Shown in pieces: positions 17,209 to 26,706 of a stretch of 64,000 bases of DNA. Both the position numbers and the translations under genes were made by a program. The notes below the pieces were generated by a model that worked only from the letters and a program-made list of their open reading frames with translations, searched no databases and had not been told where the DNA came from. The DNA is taken from positions 1 through 64,000 of the forward strand of contig JAZUJW010000065.1 of NCBI GenBank assembly GCA_045642925.1, written 5' to 3'. Position 1 is the stretch's first letter; each line of letters opens with the position of its first letter. This stretch comes from Firm-04 sp045642925 (lineage in GTDB: Bacteria > Bacillota > Clostridia > Oscillospirales > Ruminococcaceae).

Positions 17209-18615
17209 ATGAAACTTCGATTTGTCGCAGTATCAGCAGCGATTTGTATTGCCGCAGGTTCATTCATCTATCCCGATGCACTGACCATTGGCACTCCTGC
17301 CATCGTTTCTGCAAAGACCTCCAAGGAGATCGACGCTGAAAAGAAAGCGAAACAAAACGAGATCACCGCAAAACAGGCGGAACTGAAATCCCTGTCCAAC
17401 AGCATCGAACAGAAAGAAAAATATGAACAGGTTTTACAGGAGGAAATTTCTCTCATCAATTCCAAAATGCTCCTGATCGATTCTCAGCTCACTGCACTGA
17501 ATGCGGATATAGAAACAAAAAACAACGAAATTGCACTGCTTGAAGGCGACATTGCCAATCAGGAAGTGCGCATTGCGGAAGGGCTGGACGATTTCAAATC
17601 CCGCATCCGCACACTGTACATCCATGGCAACGACAGCTTGCTTTCTGCACTCGTCGGTGCAGCAGATTTCTATGATGTGCTTGCAAAAATGGATCTCATC
17701 AATCGTGTCGCAAAGCACGATGATGAAATGGTCGATACCCTCAAAGAGGAGCTGGATACCCTCTCGAAAAGCAAAGAGGATCTGACTTCCAGACAGCAGG
17801 CACTCAAACTCAAGGTCACTGAAACTGAAGCCGTGCGCAAGGAATTCAACGATTCCCGCACGGAACTCGACAAAGCCATGGCTGAAACCGAGGAAAACAG
17901 AAAAGCCCTCGAAAAAGAAAAGTCCATGACCAATGCCGAACTGGAAGAATATCAGAAGGAATATGACAAGCTGACTGCTGAATTTGACGCTGCCGTTGAA
18001 GAAGAAATGCGCAAGGAAAAGGAACGGCAGGCAAAACTGGAAGCAGAACGCAAAGCCGCAGAGGAAAAAGCCCGCAAAGAAGCGGAACAGAAAAAACAAC
18101 AGCAGCCTGTTGTCACCACTGCGCCCTCAAATCCTTCCACGCCTGTCACTACGACAGTTGCGACCACGCCTGCACCGCAGTATAATGGCGGCAAACTTGC
18201 ATGGCCGGCTCCCGGTTTCTACCACATCTCCAGTCCCTTTGGCCCTCGCTGGGGCAGAATGCACTACGGCATCGACATTTCTGACGGCGGCATTCACGGC
18301 TCCAATGCCTGTGCAGCAGCCTCGGGTACCGTTGTCACCGTCCGCGGCGGCTGTTCACACGACAACAATACATTCTGCGGCTGCAACTGGGGCTACGGCA
18401 ACTTCGTCGTTGTCAGCCACGGCAACAACCTTTATACCCTGTATGCACATCTGTGCGGCATCTCCGTTTCGGAAGGACAGACCGTTTCCACGGGTACTGT
18501 CATCGGACAAATCGGCTCTACAGGCAATTCCACAGGCCCGCACCTCCATTTTGGTGTCGGTGTCGGCGGTTGGTCATCTTCCAATATGGTCAACCCCATG
18601 CTCTATCTGCAATAA
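17209..18615 (+). CDS. EnvC/PcsB-like coiled-coil M23 (LytM) murein hydrolase 1
   Basis: 468 residues. A signal peptide is followed by a long coiled coil (about 40-300: many KQ/E-rich heptads, GLDDFKSRIRTLYIHGNDS in the middle), a Thr/Pro linker, and a C-terminal LytM domain. Zinc ligands are present: HYGID and HLHFG. The LytM core carries an insert with three cysteines (CSHDNNTFCGC). Known for the family: such proteins bind FtsX through the coiled coil and cut or activate the cutting of septal peptidoglycan. It lies 18 bases after ftsX. It is clearly a paralogue of the next gene. Confidence 0.93.
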   Translation: MKLRFVAVSAAICIAAGSFIYPDALTIGTPAIVSAKTSKEIDAEKKAKQNEITAKQAELKSLSNSIEQKEKYEQVLQEEISLINSKMLLIDSQLTALNADIETKNNEIALLEGDIANQEVRIAEGLDDFKSRIRTLYIHGNDSLLSALVGAADFYDVLAKMDLINRVAKHDDEMVDTLKEELDTLSKSKEDLTSRQQALKLKVTETEAVRKEFNDSRTELDKAMAETEENRKALEKEKSMTNAELEEYQKEYDKLTAEFDAAVEEEMRKEKERQAKLEAERKAAEEKARKEAEQKKQQQPVVTTAPSNPSTPVTTTVATTPAPQYNGGKLAWPAPGFYHISSPFGPRWGRMHYGIDISDGGIHGSNACAAASGTVVTVRGGCSHDNNTFCGCNWGYGNFVVVSHGNNLYTLYAHLCGISVSEGQTVSTGTVIGQIGSTGNSTGPHLHFGVGVGGWSSSNMVNPMLYLQ

Positions 18616-18763
18616 TTCACCGCATATCCCCTTTTGTTTTCCACATACATTTCATTCGAATATTCGGAAGGCATTCTCATCCGATATAACTGACGTGTAC
18701 TGCAACCGCAGAGCGCAATATTTCTCTGCGGCTGCATACCGTTCTTCGAAAGGATATTGATTT

Positions 18764-20401
18764 ATGAAGCTTCGATTCGTTGCTTTCTCCGCTGCGGTCT
18801 GTATCGCCGCAGGTTCTTTTCTTTCTCCCGATATGCTGCTGACAGACAATCTGCCCGCTGTATCTGCAAAAACTTCGAAGGAACTGGAAGCTGAAAAGAA
18901 CGCTAAACAAGCTGAAATTGAAAAAAAGCAGGCTGAACTCAAAGAACTGTCCAACAGCATTCAGCAAAAGGAACAGTACGAACAGGTCTTGCAGGAAGAA
19001 ATCTCTCTCATCAATTCCAAGATGGGACTGATCGATACCCAACTGACCAGCCTGAATAGTGAAATAGAAAACAAGGTCGTTGAAATCGCAAAGCTTGAGA
19101 TCGACATTGCACAGCAGGAAGAAAAGGTCGATGAAGGACTTTCCGACTTCAAAGCCCGCATCCGCAACCTCTATGTGCACGGCAATGACAGCCTGCTGGA
19201 AGCTCTGGTCGGCGCAACCGATTTCTACGATGTACTTGCAAAACTTGATCTCATCAGCCGTGTCGCAAAGCATGATGATGATATGGTCAAGAATCTGCGT
19301 GAGAGATTGCAGACACTCTCTGCCAGCAAAGAAGACCTGACTGCAAGAATGCAGGCACTCAATCTGAAAGTCACCGAAACGGAATCTGTCCGTAAGGAAT
19401 TCAACAACACACGTTCGGAACTGAATACTGCCATGTCCGAAACTGAACTCGTCAAGGAACAACTCCAGCAAAACGAGAAGATGACGGGCGAAACCCTCAA
19501 GCAGTATCAGGAAGAATATGATAAACTGACAGCGGAATTCGATGCTGTTGCGGCAGAAGAAATGGAAAAGCAAAAGGCGCTGATTGCAAAGATCGATGCC
19601 GAAAAGAAAGCCGCAAAAGAAAAGGCAGAGAAGGAAGCCGCTGAAAAGGCTGCAAAGGAAAAGGCGGAAAAAGAAGCCGCTGAAAAGGCTGAAAAGGAAA
19701 AAGCAGAAAAAGAAGCCGCTGAAAAAGCTGCAAAGGAAAAGGCAGAAAAGGAAGCCGCTGAGAAAGAAAAGGCAGAACAAGAAGCTGCTGAAAAGCAAAA
19801 GCAGACGACTGCCCAGCCCGCTGCAACCACTGTGGCAACCACCAAAACCACTGCCGCAGTCGTTACCACCACGGCGGCTCCGAAAACCACCAAGGCGCCC
19901 GTGACCACCACCCCCGCCCCTGCAACTACCGTCACTACCACAACGGCTGCACCGCAGCAGGAAACACCGCAAAGCGGAAAGCTTGCATGGCCGGTTCCCG
20001 GATTCTACTACATCTCCAGCCCGTTTGGCCCTCGCTGGGGTAAAATGCACACCGGTATTGACATTTCCGGCGGCGGCGTTTACGGTGCAAATGTCTGTGC
20101 AGCAGAAAGCGGTACGGTCGTGACCGTCAAGAGCGGCTGCTCCCATGACAACGCAAGCTTCTGCGGATGCAACTGGGGCTATGGTAACTTTGTCGTCGTC
20201 TATCACGGCGACAACCTCTACACATTGTATGCACATCTTTCCAGCATCAATGTCTCCGAGGGACAGACCGTTTCCATGGGCGATGTCATTGGCCATGTCG
20301 GTTCTACCGGTAACTCCACAGGTGCGCATCTGCATTTCAGTGTCGGTATCGGCGGCTGGAGCACCCAGTATCTGGTCGACCCGATGCTTTATCTCGAATA
20401 A
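18764..20401 (+). CDS. EnvC/PcsB-like coiled-coil M23 (LytM) murein hydrolase 2
   Basis: 545 residues, same plan as the previous protein: MKLRFVAFSAAVCIAAGSF signal, coiled coil with near-identical stretches (YEQVLQEEISLINSKM), LytM domain with HTGID and HLHFS, and the same three-cysteine insert. It is longer because of an expanded Lys/Glu/Ala stretch (KEKAEKEAAEKA type units, about 280-345) and a longer Thr/Pro linker. GAAAGGA precedes the ATG. This is a recent tandem duplication of the FtsX client; the expanded region would give it a longer reach from the membrane. Confidence 0.93.
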   Translation: MKLRFVAFSAAVCIAAGSFLSPDMLLTDNLPAVSAKTSKELEAEKNAKQAEIEKKQAELKELSNSIQQKEQYEQVLQEEISLINSKMGLIDTQLTSLNSEIENKVVEIAKLEIDIAQQEEKVDEGLSDFKARIRNLYVHGNDSLLEALVGATDFYDVLAKLDLISRVAKHDDDMVKNLRERLQTLSASKEDLTARMQALNLKVTETESVRKEFNNTRSELNTAMSETELVKEQLQQNEKMTGETLKQYQEEYDKLTAEFDAVAAEEMEKQKALIAKIDAEKKAAKEKAEKEAAEKAAKEKAEKEAAEKAEKEKAEKEAAEKAAKEKAEKEAAEKEKAEQEAAEKQKQTTAQPAATTVATTKTTAAVVTTTAAPKTTKAPVTTTPAPATTVTTTTAAPQQETPQSGKLAWPVPGFYYISSPFGPRWGKMHTGIDISGGGVYGANVCAAESGTVVTVKSGCSHDNASFCGCNWGYGNFVVVYHGDNLYTLYAHLSSINVSEGQTVSMGDVIGHVGSTGNSTGAHLHFSVGIGGWSTQYLVDPMLYLE

Positions 20402-20433
20402 TCGCATATCTACGAACATACAATTACCATATA

Positions 20434-20470
20434 GAAACGGCAGGGAGCATTCTGTGCTTCTTGCCGTTTC
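20434..20470. other. Hairpin between the second M23 gene and the S41 gene
   Basis: GAAACGGCA (20434-20442) pairs with TGCCGTTTC (20462-20470). No clear U-tract follows, so it may be a weak terminator or an RNA-processing stem. Confidence 0.4.
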
Positions 20471-20499
20471 ATGCCATTTTTCATAGAAAGGCAATATGC

Positions 20500-21678
20500 A
20501 TGAAAAAGCAAGTAAGTGTCGCAACAACACTGTGCTGTATGGCATTAACCGCAGCCTGTACTTTTGTCTGCACCATGGCGTTTTGCCCGCCGTTGACAGG
20601 AGAGAGTCCTGCACAGTCCCAACGCATTGCCGATCTTCTCCCACGCTTGAAAGAACTCGATTCCACTGTACATGAACGCTTCTATCAGGAAATTGACGAA
20701 GAAGCGGTGCAGAATGGTCTGCTTTCTGGCTATGTCAGTGCACTCGGTGACAAATACAGCACCTTTCTCTGCGCAGAAGATTATTCCGACAACCAAACAC
20801 AAATCGCAGGAATGTACACAGGAATCGGCGTGACTGTCACCAAAAGCGAGCATTCTGAAATTCTGGTCATGGAGGTCATTGAGAACGGCCCTGCGGCACA
20901 AGCAGGCATCGAAGCGGGTGATACCATTGTGTTTGTGGAGGATTACGATGTCACTAAGGACTATGATACCGCCGTCAACAGCATTCTTGGCGAAGCAGGC
21001 ACATACGTCAATCTGAAAATCCGCAAACACGATTCCGATACCATCAAAACAATTTCTGTCGAACGCCGCGTCATTGACGAAATTACCGTATCCTATCGAA
21101 TGATGGAAAACAACATCGGATATATCCGTATCGAAAAATTCCGAACGGTTTCCGCGGAACAGTTCAAGAAAGCACTGGATACCCTTCAGCAGGAAGGCGC
21201 ACAAGCCATCCTCTTTGATGTCCGACAAAACGGCGGCGGATTGCTCTCCGCACTCGAAGCCATGCTTGACCCGATTTTGCCTGAAGGCGAAATTGCCTAT
21301 GCCTTCTACAAAAACGGCGACAAAGATGTCATTCTCAAATCGGATGCGGAAATGCTCACGATGCCCTATGCGGTTCTCGTTGACCAATATACGGCAAGTG
21401 CCGCAGAACTTTTTGCCTGTGCTATGCGCGATTACGCTGATGCGTTTCTTGTTGGCGTCACCACCTTCGGAAAAGGCATCATGCAGACGACTGTTCCTCT
21501 TTCAGACGGCAGTGCGGTCACGCTGACCGTTGCCACCTACGCCACAGGCATCACACCTTGCTACCACGAAATCGGTCTTTCGCCCGATATGGAAGTCGCA
21601 TATGACCCGGAAGTGGGCACCGACAACCAATTGCAGGCGGCATATGATGCCTTGCTGAAAAAATGCCGCGAAAAATGA
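20500..21678 (+). CDS. S41 family carboxy-terminal processing protease
   Basis: 392 residues from ATG 20500 behind AGAAAGG. N-terminal membrane/signal segment, a PDZ domain (about 100-185: MYTGIGVTVTKSE, GPAAQAGIEAGDTIV) and an S41 catalytic domain. The nucleophile is the Ser in YTASAAELFA, and the Lys lies in FGKGIMQ, as in CtpA/CtpB. Known for the family: exported proteases that trim or activate envelope proteins. CtpA-type genes often follow ftsEX-pcsB in clostridia, and here it may regulate the two M23 hydrolases; that link is inference. Confidence 0.93.
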   Translation: MKKQVSVATTLCCMALTAACTFVCTMAFCPPLTGESPAQSQRIADLLPRLKELDSTVHERFYQEIDEEAVQNGLLSGYVSALGDKYSTFLCAEDYSDNQTQIAGMYTGIGVTVTKSEHSEILVMEVIENGPAAQAGIEAGDTIVFVEDYDVTKDYDTAVNSILGEAGTYVNLKIRKHDSDTIKTISVERRVIDEITVSYRMMENNIGYIRIEKFRTVSAEQFKKALDTLQQEGAQAILFDVRQNGGGLLSALEAMLDPILPEGEIAYAFYKNGDKDVILKSDAEMLTMPYAVLVDQYTASAAELFACAMRDYADAFLVGVTTFGKGIMQTTVPLSDGSAVTLTVATYATGITPCYHEIGLSPDMEVAYDPEVGTDNQLQAAYDALLKKCREK

Positions 21679-21719
21679 TACCCTCTCCCCGATTGCTCAG
21701 AAAGGAGGCGGACAGCTTC

Positions 21720-21767
21720 GTGTTCCACGCTGTGCCGCAGGGTGCTATGCACCGGATGACTGTATGA
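21720..21767 (+). CDS. 15-codon leader ORF coupled to the GH26 gene
   Basis: AGAAAGGAGG (21700-21709) stands 10 bases before GTG 21720, which opens a frame encoding MFHAVPQGAMHRMTV. It stops at TGA 21765-21767, overlapping the GH26 ATG (ATGA). The GH26 start has no Shine-Dalgarno of its own, so translation by coupling is plausible. The peptide itself matches nothing I recognise. Confidence 0.45.
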   Translation: MFHAVPQGAMHRMTV

Positions 21768-23392
21768 AAACAACAATTGTAAAATATCCATGGGTGTATC
21801 GCACCCTTTTGATGATCGTCATTATTGTATTGGGATTCTGCTTTTTCCTGTTTCCATCCGCCGCACAGGATGAAGATACCCTTCCTGTCGGTCAATTCTA
21901 TCAAAACCTCTCCTTCTGGAGCCGTGAATCGATACTCGCGGCAGATGAACTGGAGCCAGACCATTACAGCTATGATGTGCCGAACATTGTGAAGTCGGAT
22001 TATTCCTACCATATTGAAGCAGAAGAACTCGAAAAACTGCCCGAAAAAGTCAAATATGGCAATATGCGTCCGAATTACCAAGGCAGTGCCTATATCAAAA
22101 AACTGCCCAAAAATCGGAAATCTGCCATCGAATTTCCCATCAGCGTCCCTTCTACCCAGCATTACGACATTACCATCAGTGTCGCGGCGGACAAAAAATC
22201 TGTGAATGGTCTGCGTGTCGGTGATGACCTGCTGACGAATTTTACCGTTTCAGGTACAGGAGAATTCATTCGCGTCACCTTCTACGGCATTTTTCTCCAC
22301 AGCGGCAAAACCGTCATCTCCATTGACACCATTGACGGCGCCATTGACGTGGATTACCTCGAAATTACCAATGATACGTCCATTTATGACATCAAATTCA
22401 ATCTTCAGAAAGACCCGTGCAATCCAAATGCTTCGGAAGCGACCAAAGAACTCTATCACACACTGGTTTCCCAGTGGGGCGAAAACATTCTGACAGGACA
22501 GTATGTTTCTGACGCAAGCAACCGCGAACTCAAGCTGATTCATGAAATGACAGGTCAGCTTCCGGTCATCCGCTTCGGAGAACTCGGTACAGACGATGAT
22601 TTGTCCCAAATCGAAGCCGCCATGGACTGGCATCTGTATACAGGCGGTGTGGTCGGCTTTATGTGGCAATGGAATGCCCCGCATTCAGACTCGGTCTACA
22701 CCAAGGATTCCCATTTCAGCCTGACAAAAGCCATCTATGCGCAAGACCTTGACACCCTTGCCAAGCAGCCGCTGGAAGAAATCAAAAAGCTTGCGGAGGA
22801 TGGCGACATTCCGATGAACTGTTACTACCTCATCCGCGATATTGACGAGGTTTCTGAACAACTCATCAAGCTTTGCAATATGGATATTCCTGTACTCTGG
22901 CGACCGCTGCATGAGGCAAGCGGCGGCTGGTACTGGTGGGGCGATTCCGGTGAGATCTCCTATAATGGTCTGTGGAAACTCCTTTTCTACCGCATGACCT
23001 ATTACCACAAACTCAATAATCTCATCTGGATCTGGAACGGACAAAGCACCAGCTATCTCGTCCCTGCAAATACGTATGACATTGCTTCGGTCGATGTCTA
23101 CCTTTCTCCCGACATGACCTACGGCAGCCGCTACGAACAGTTCCTCTCGCTTTCCAAAATCACCGGCGGCAAGAAAATGCTTGCCCTCAGCGAATGCAGT
23201 TCCATTCCAAACATGGAAATGATGCTTCTCGACCACACCATCTGGTCATTCTACGGACTTTGGTACGGCGACTACATCATGGACAGCAGCGGCAATTTCT
23301 CTGACCAGTATTATTCAAGTAGTGATTTGTATAATCTTTACAATTCAGACCATGCTTTAAGTCTGAATGATTTTCTGGCACTTTGTCAATAA
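21764..23392 (+). CDS. Membrane-anchored GH26 beta-mannanase
   Basis: 542 residues. An uncleaved N-terminal membrane segment (about 10-30) leads to a beta-sandwich of about 140 residues resembling CBM35-type modules (IEAEELEKLP at about 86, VDYLEITND), then a GH26 TIM barrel (about 225-520). The acid/base Glu is in RPLHEASGGWYWWG (about 382) and the nucleophile Glu in ALSECSS (about 475). It would cut beta-1,4-mannan at the cell surface. It lacks a dockerin, unlike other secreted proteins here. The GH130 gene downstream can take up the products' next step. Confidence 0.93.
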   Translation: MKTTIVKYPWVYRTLLMIVIIVLGFCFFLFPSAAQDEDTLPVGQFYQNLSFWSRESILAADELEPDHYSYDVPNIVKSDYSYHIEAEELEKLPEKVKYGNMRPNYQGSAYIKKLPKNRKSAIEFPISVPSTQHYDITISVAADKKSVNGLRVGDDLLTNFTVSGTGEFIRVTFYGIFLHSGKTVISIDTIDGAIDVDYLEITNDTSIYDIKFNLQKDPCNPNASEATKELYHTLVSQWGENILTGQYVSDASNRELKLIHEMTGQLPVIRFGELGTDDDLSQIEAAMDWHLYTGGVVGFMWQWNAPHSDSVYTKDSHFSLTKAIYAQDLDTLAKQPLEEIKKLAEDGDIPMNCYYLIRDIDEVSEQLIKLCNMDIPVLWRPLHEASGGWYWWGDSGEISYNGLWKLLFYRMTYYHKLNNLIWIWNGQSTSYLVPANTYDIASVDVYLSPDMTYGSRYEQFLSLSKITGGKKMLALSECSSIPNMEMMLLDHTIWSFYGLWYGDYIMDSSGNFSDQYYSSSDLYNLYNSDHALSLNDFLALCQ

Positions 23393-23396
23393 TCTA

Positions 23397-23425
23397 TTGA
23401 AAAATACGCCGTCCTGTGGTATAAT
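23397..23425 (+). promoter_or_regulatory. Promoter of the GH130 gene
   Basis: TTGAAA (23397-23402), a 17-base spacer and TATAAT (23420-23425), beginning five bases after the GH26 stop, so GH130 can be transcribed alone. Confidence 0.75.
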
Positions 23426-23474
23426 ACAACTATAAATTTCGCATGAGCGACAACCGAAAGGCAGTAGATACCAC

Positions 23475-24464
23475 ATGAACGTAAAAGTATTAAATGGTGT
23501 ATCCATTCCGAACCTGCCCTGGCAGGAGAAACCTGCTGACTGCCGCGACATTATCTGGCGGTACGCACAGAACCCTGTCATTCCACGCGATATCATTCCC
23601 ACGGCAAACAGCGTATTCAACAGTGCCGTTGTGCCGTTCCAGCGTGCATTTGCCGGCGTATTCCGTGTGGATGACCGCGCCCGCAATATGGAACTCCATG
23701 CCGGATTTTCCGAAGACGGTCTGCACTGGGATATTGACCCGCAGCGTATCGAATTCGAAACGGAAATTCCGGAAATGGCGGAATTTCAATATGGATATGA
23801 CCCGCGTGTCTGTTTTCTGGAAGACCGCTACTACATCACATGGTGTAATGCATACGGCTGGAAACCGACCATCGGCATCGCCTACACATTTGACTTCAAA
23901 ACCTTCCATCAACTGGAAAATGCATATCTGCCGTTTAATCGCAATGGTGTCCTGTTTCCGCGCCGCATTCAGGGAAATTACATGATGATGAACCGTCCTT
24001 CTGACAACGGACATACACCGTTCGGGGACATATATATATCGCAGTCGCCTGACATGACATATTGGGGAAAGCATCGGTTCATGATGTCGCCGTCCATGGG
24101 TTGGGAATCCACGAAAATAGGTGCAGGGCCGATTCCGATTGAAACAGACCGCGGATGGCTGATATTTTACCACGGTGTGTTGACATCCTGCAACGGTTAT
24201 GTCTATAGTTTTTCGGCAGCACTGCTGGACAAAGACGAACCATGGCACGTTTTGAAGCGCGGCAGAGAGTATTTGCTGAGTCCGCAGAAAATCTATGAAT
24301 GCGTCGGAGATGTACCGAATGTGACATTCCCCTGTGCAAGTCTGGTCGATGCTGATACAGGAAGAATTGCAATATACTATGGCTGTGCGGACACTGTCAC
24401 CAGCCTTTGCTTTACGACAGTAGACGATGTGATCGCATGGCTTGACACGCACTCCCAGATTTGA
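23475..24464 (+). CDS. GH130 beta-1,4-mannosyl/mannooligosaccharide phosphorylase
   Basis: 329 residues, no signal peptide, five-bladed propeller family. Hallmarks: NPVIPR (about 33), NSAVVPFQ, YGYDPRVCFLEDRYYITW (catalytic Asp, about 108), GWLIFYHGV and GAGPIPIETDRGW. GH130 enzymes cleave beta-mannosides with phosphate to give mannose 1-phosphate. The length and wording fit the cytosolic group that includes R. albus RaMP1 and RaMP2; which substrate it prefers cannot be read from sequence alone. Together with the upstream GH26 it makes a short mannan-to-mannose-1-phosphate route; no transporter lies beside it. Confidence 0.92.
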   Translation: MNVKVLNGVSIPNLPWQEKPADCRDIIWRYAQNPVIPRDIIPTANSVFNSAVVPFQRAFAGVFRVDDRARNMELHAGFSEDGLHWDIDPQRIEFETEIPEMAEFQYGYDPRVCFLEDRYYITWCNAYGWKPTIGIAYTFDFKTFHQLENAYLPFNRNGVLFPRRIQGNYMMMNRPSDNGHTPFGDIYISQSPDMTYWGKHRFMMSPSMGWESTKIGAGPIPIETDRGWLIFYHGVLTSCNGYVYSFSAALLDKDEPWHVLKRGREYLLSPQKIYECVGDVPNVTFPCASLVDADTGRIAIYYGCADTVTSLCFTTVDDVIAWLDTHSQI

Positions 24465-24483
24465 TTCATCCCATAAAGAAAAC

Positions 24484-24520
24484 GAGGCAAAAGGATGGCA
24501 TGATGCTTTCCTCTTGCCTC
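24484..24520 (+). terminator. Terminator after the GH130 gene
   Basis: GAGGCAAAAGGA (24484-24495) pairs with TCCTCTTGCCTC (24509-24520) with a few G-U pairs, followed by TATTTATTATG. It shares its stem with hairpins at 6351 and 28060. Confidence 0.75.
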
Positions 24521-24546
24521 TATTTATTATGATTTTCTTACGGTAC

Positions 24547-24575
24547 TTGACGTTTGCACAAAAAAAGTGTATAAT
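24547..24575 (+). promoter_or_regulatory. Promoter of ppk1
   Basis: TTGACG (24547-24552), a 17-base spacer and TATAAT (24570-24575), about 50 bases before the ppk1 ATG. No PHO-box-like repeats are evident. Confidence 0.8.
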
Positions 24576-24625
24576 ATAATCAGTATTTGTCCAAACTTTA
24601 TTTAAGCAAAGGAAGTGTGTAAAAT

Positions 24626-26701
24626 ATGCAGCAATCATTTTTCGAAAACCGCGAGCTTTCATGGCTTCGCTTTAATGAACGAGTTCTGGAAGAAGCAGAA
24701 TGCCCAAATGTCCCCCTGCTGGAACGTCTCGGCTTTACCGCCATCTTTCAGTCCAATCTCGACGAATTTTTCCGCGTTCGCGTCGGAAATCTCCTCCGTC
24801 AAAAACAAGACAAACCCAAAAAGAAAGACGCATTTTCCCAGTGGAAACCAAAAAAACAACTGACACAGATTTTTGATACCGTCCGTTCCCTCACACCACA
24901 ATGCGACCATGCATATCATGAAATCATGAATGCCCTGCGCTGTTACGGTCTGGAACAAATTACAATGCACACTGCCACAACCGCCGACCGAACCATTATT
25001 TATGAATGGTTCAAGCGTGAGATTCGTCCTCTTGCAATGCCCACTATTATCGACAAAGGCAAACCGCTGCCGTTTCTCCGCGACCGTGTACTCTATGCGG
25101 TACTGCGGCTGGAATCCAAATCCGATATCCGCATGGGCATCATCCCCATTTCTGACCAGTGGCAGCGCATGATTCTCCTCGGCAATGGCAGATTTATTCT
25201 CGCGGAAGATGCCATTCTTGCCTATGCGCATACACTCTTTGCCAATTCGCAGGTCATTGACCGCACCATCCTCCGTGTCACACGTTCTGCAAACATTTCG
25301 CTTGACGACATCGGCGAACTTCGTACCGGAAATTATCGCGCTGATATGGAAACCATGCTGCAAGAACGCAAACGTCTGCCTGTTGTGCGCATGGAACTCT
25401 CGGAGACTTTCTACCGTCCCGCATTCGAATACCTCTGCAAACAACTGCACATTAAGGAAGAACAGGTCTTCTATGCCAAAGCGCCTCTCGACCTATCCTT
25501 CGTCTACGAATGCAAACACCTCGTCAGCAATCCCATTCTGCAATATGAACGGCTTGTCCCGCAGAAACCCGCCTGTCTCTCCGAACAGCGTTCGATGTTC
25601 TCGCAGATACGCAAGAAAGATATTTTGCTGAGTTATCCGTATGAAAGCATCCGTCCGTTCCTCCGTTTGCTGGACGAAGCTGCCGATGACCCCAATGTCG
25701 AATCTATCCAAATCACCCTCTACCGCATGGCTCGTGACAGCCGCGTCATTTCAGCACTTTGTGAAGCCGCAGGAAATGGCAAACAGGTCACGGCGCTCAC
25801 GGAACTCCGCGCCCGCTTCGATGAAGAAGGCAATATCGCATGGTCAAAGGTGCTGGAACGCGCAGGCGTTCATGTCATTTACGGGCCAAAAGACTACAAA
25901 GTGCATTCCAAACTTCTGTGCATCACCCGCAAAACCAGAGGGAAAACAGAAACCTTTACCCAAATCGGCACAGGCAACTACAATGAGAAAACTGCCGCCA
26001 TTTATACCGACTATTCCTTCATGACCGCTGACCCTGTACTGGGTGCAGAGGCAGAATCCGTATTCGATGCCCTCCTGCGCAATGAACTCCCTGCCCCGCA
26101 GGAACATTTGCTGGTTGCACCGCATGGCTTGCGCAGCAAAGTGCTTGCCATGATGGAGGAAGAAATCAAGAATGCAGAAAAAGGCGAAGATGCGTATATC
26201 GGACTCCGTATGAATGGGCTGTGCGATGCGGTCGTCCTGAAAAAGCTCGTGGAAGCATCCCGTGCAGGTGTGCGCATTGAATTGCTCATCCGCGGCATTT
26301 GCTGCATTCTCCCCTCCATCCCCGATGCCACTGAAAATATCCAGATTCGGAGTGTGGTCGGGCGCTACCTCGAACACAGCCGCGTCTATTTCTTCGGCAC
26401 AGGAAATAATCGCAAAGCTTATCTCGGCTCGGCAGACCTGATGCCGCGCAACACCGAAAACCGCGTGGAAATTTGCACACCGATTCAGAATGCCGCCTTA
26501 CAGCAGCGTTTGTTTGATGAATTCCAACTGCAATTCCACGACCCCGTCAAAGCCCGTATCCGTCTCGCAGACGGCAGATACATTCTCCCCAAAGCTGCTG
26601 AAAATGCCGTCCCATCGCAGGAAATTCTGCATCATGCTGCATATGACCGTGCATTGCAGGCGCAGAAAAAAGAGCCCAAAGACAACAAGGAGAATGAATA
26701 A
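24626..26701 (+). CDS. ppk1: Polyphosphate kinase 1
   Basis: 691 residues, usual length. N-terminal helical domain (FENRELSWLRFNERVLEEA), head domain, then two phospholipase-D-like C-terminal domains. The autophosphorylated His is in KVHSKLLCI (about 430), and TGNYNEKTAAIYTDYS and YLGSADLMPRN are typical Ppk1 motifs. It makes polyphosphate from ATP reversibly. It is preceded by its own promoter and followed, 5 bases after the stop, by an AI-2E family transporter gene. Confidence 0.97.
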   Translation: MQQSFFENRELSWLRFNERVLEEAECPNVPLLERLGFTAIFQSNLDEFFRVRVGNLLRQKQDKPKKKDAFSQWKPKKQLTQIFDTVRSLTPQCDHAYHEIMNALRCYGLEQITMHTATTADRTIIYEWFKREIRPLAMPTIIDKGKPLPFLRDRVLYAVLRLESKSDIRMGIIPISDQWQRMILLGNGRFILAEDAILAYAHTLFANSQVIDRTILRVTRSANISLDDIGELRTGNYRADMETMLQERKRLPVVRMELSETFYRPAFEYLCKQLHIKEEQVFYAKAPLDLSFVYECKHLVSNPILQYERLVPQKPACLSEQRSMFSQIRKKDILLSYPYESIRPFLRLLDEAADDPNVESIQITLYRMARDSRVISALCEAAGNGKQVTALTELRARFDEEGNIAWSKVLERAGVHVIYGPKDYKVHSKLLCITRKTRGKTETFTQIGTGNYNEKTAAIYTDYSFMTADPVLGAEAESVFDALLRNELPAPQEHLLVAPHGLRSKVLAMMEEEIKNAEKGEDAYIGLRMNGLCDAVVLKKLVEASRAGVRIELLIRGICCILPSIPDATENIQIRSVVGRYLEHSRVYFFGTGNNRKAYLGSADLMPRNTENRVEICTPIQNAALQQRLFDEFQLQFHDPVKARIRLADGRYILPKAAENAVPSQEILHHAAYDRALQAQKKEPKDNKENE

Positions 26702-26706
26702 ATCCT

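Noticed and set aside
18677..20644. 655-residue minus-strand open frame
   Set aside because: Antisense to the second M23 hydrolase, with Phe/Leu/Cys-rich low-complexity content. The plus frame has a signal peptide, zinc motifs and a ribosome binding site.
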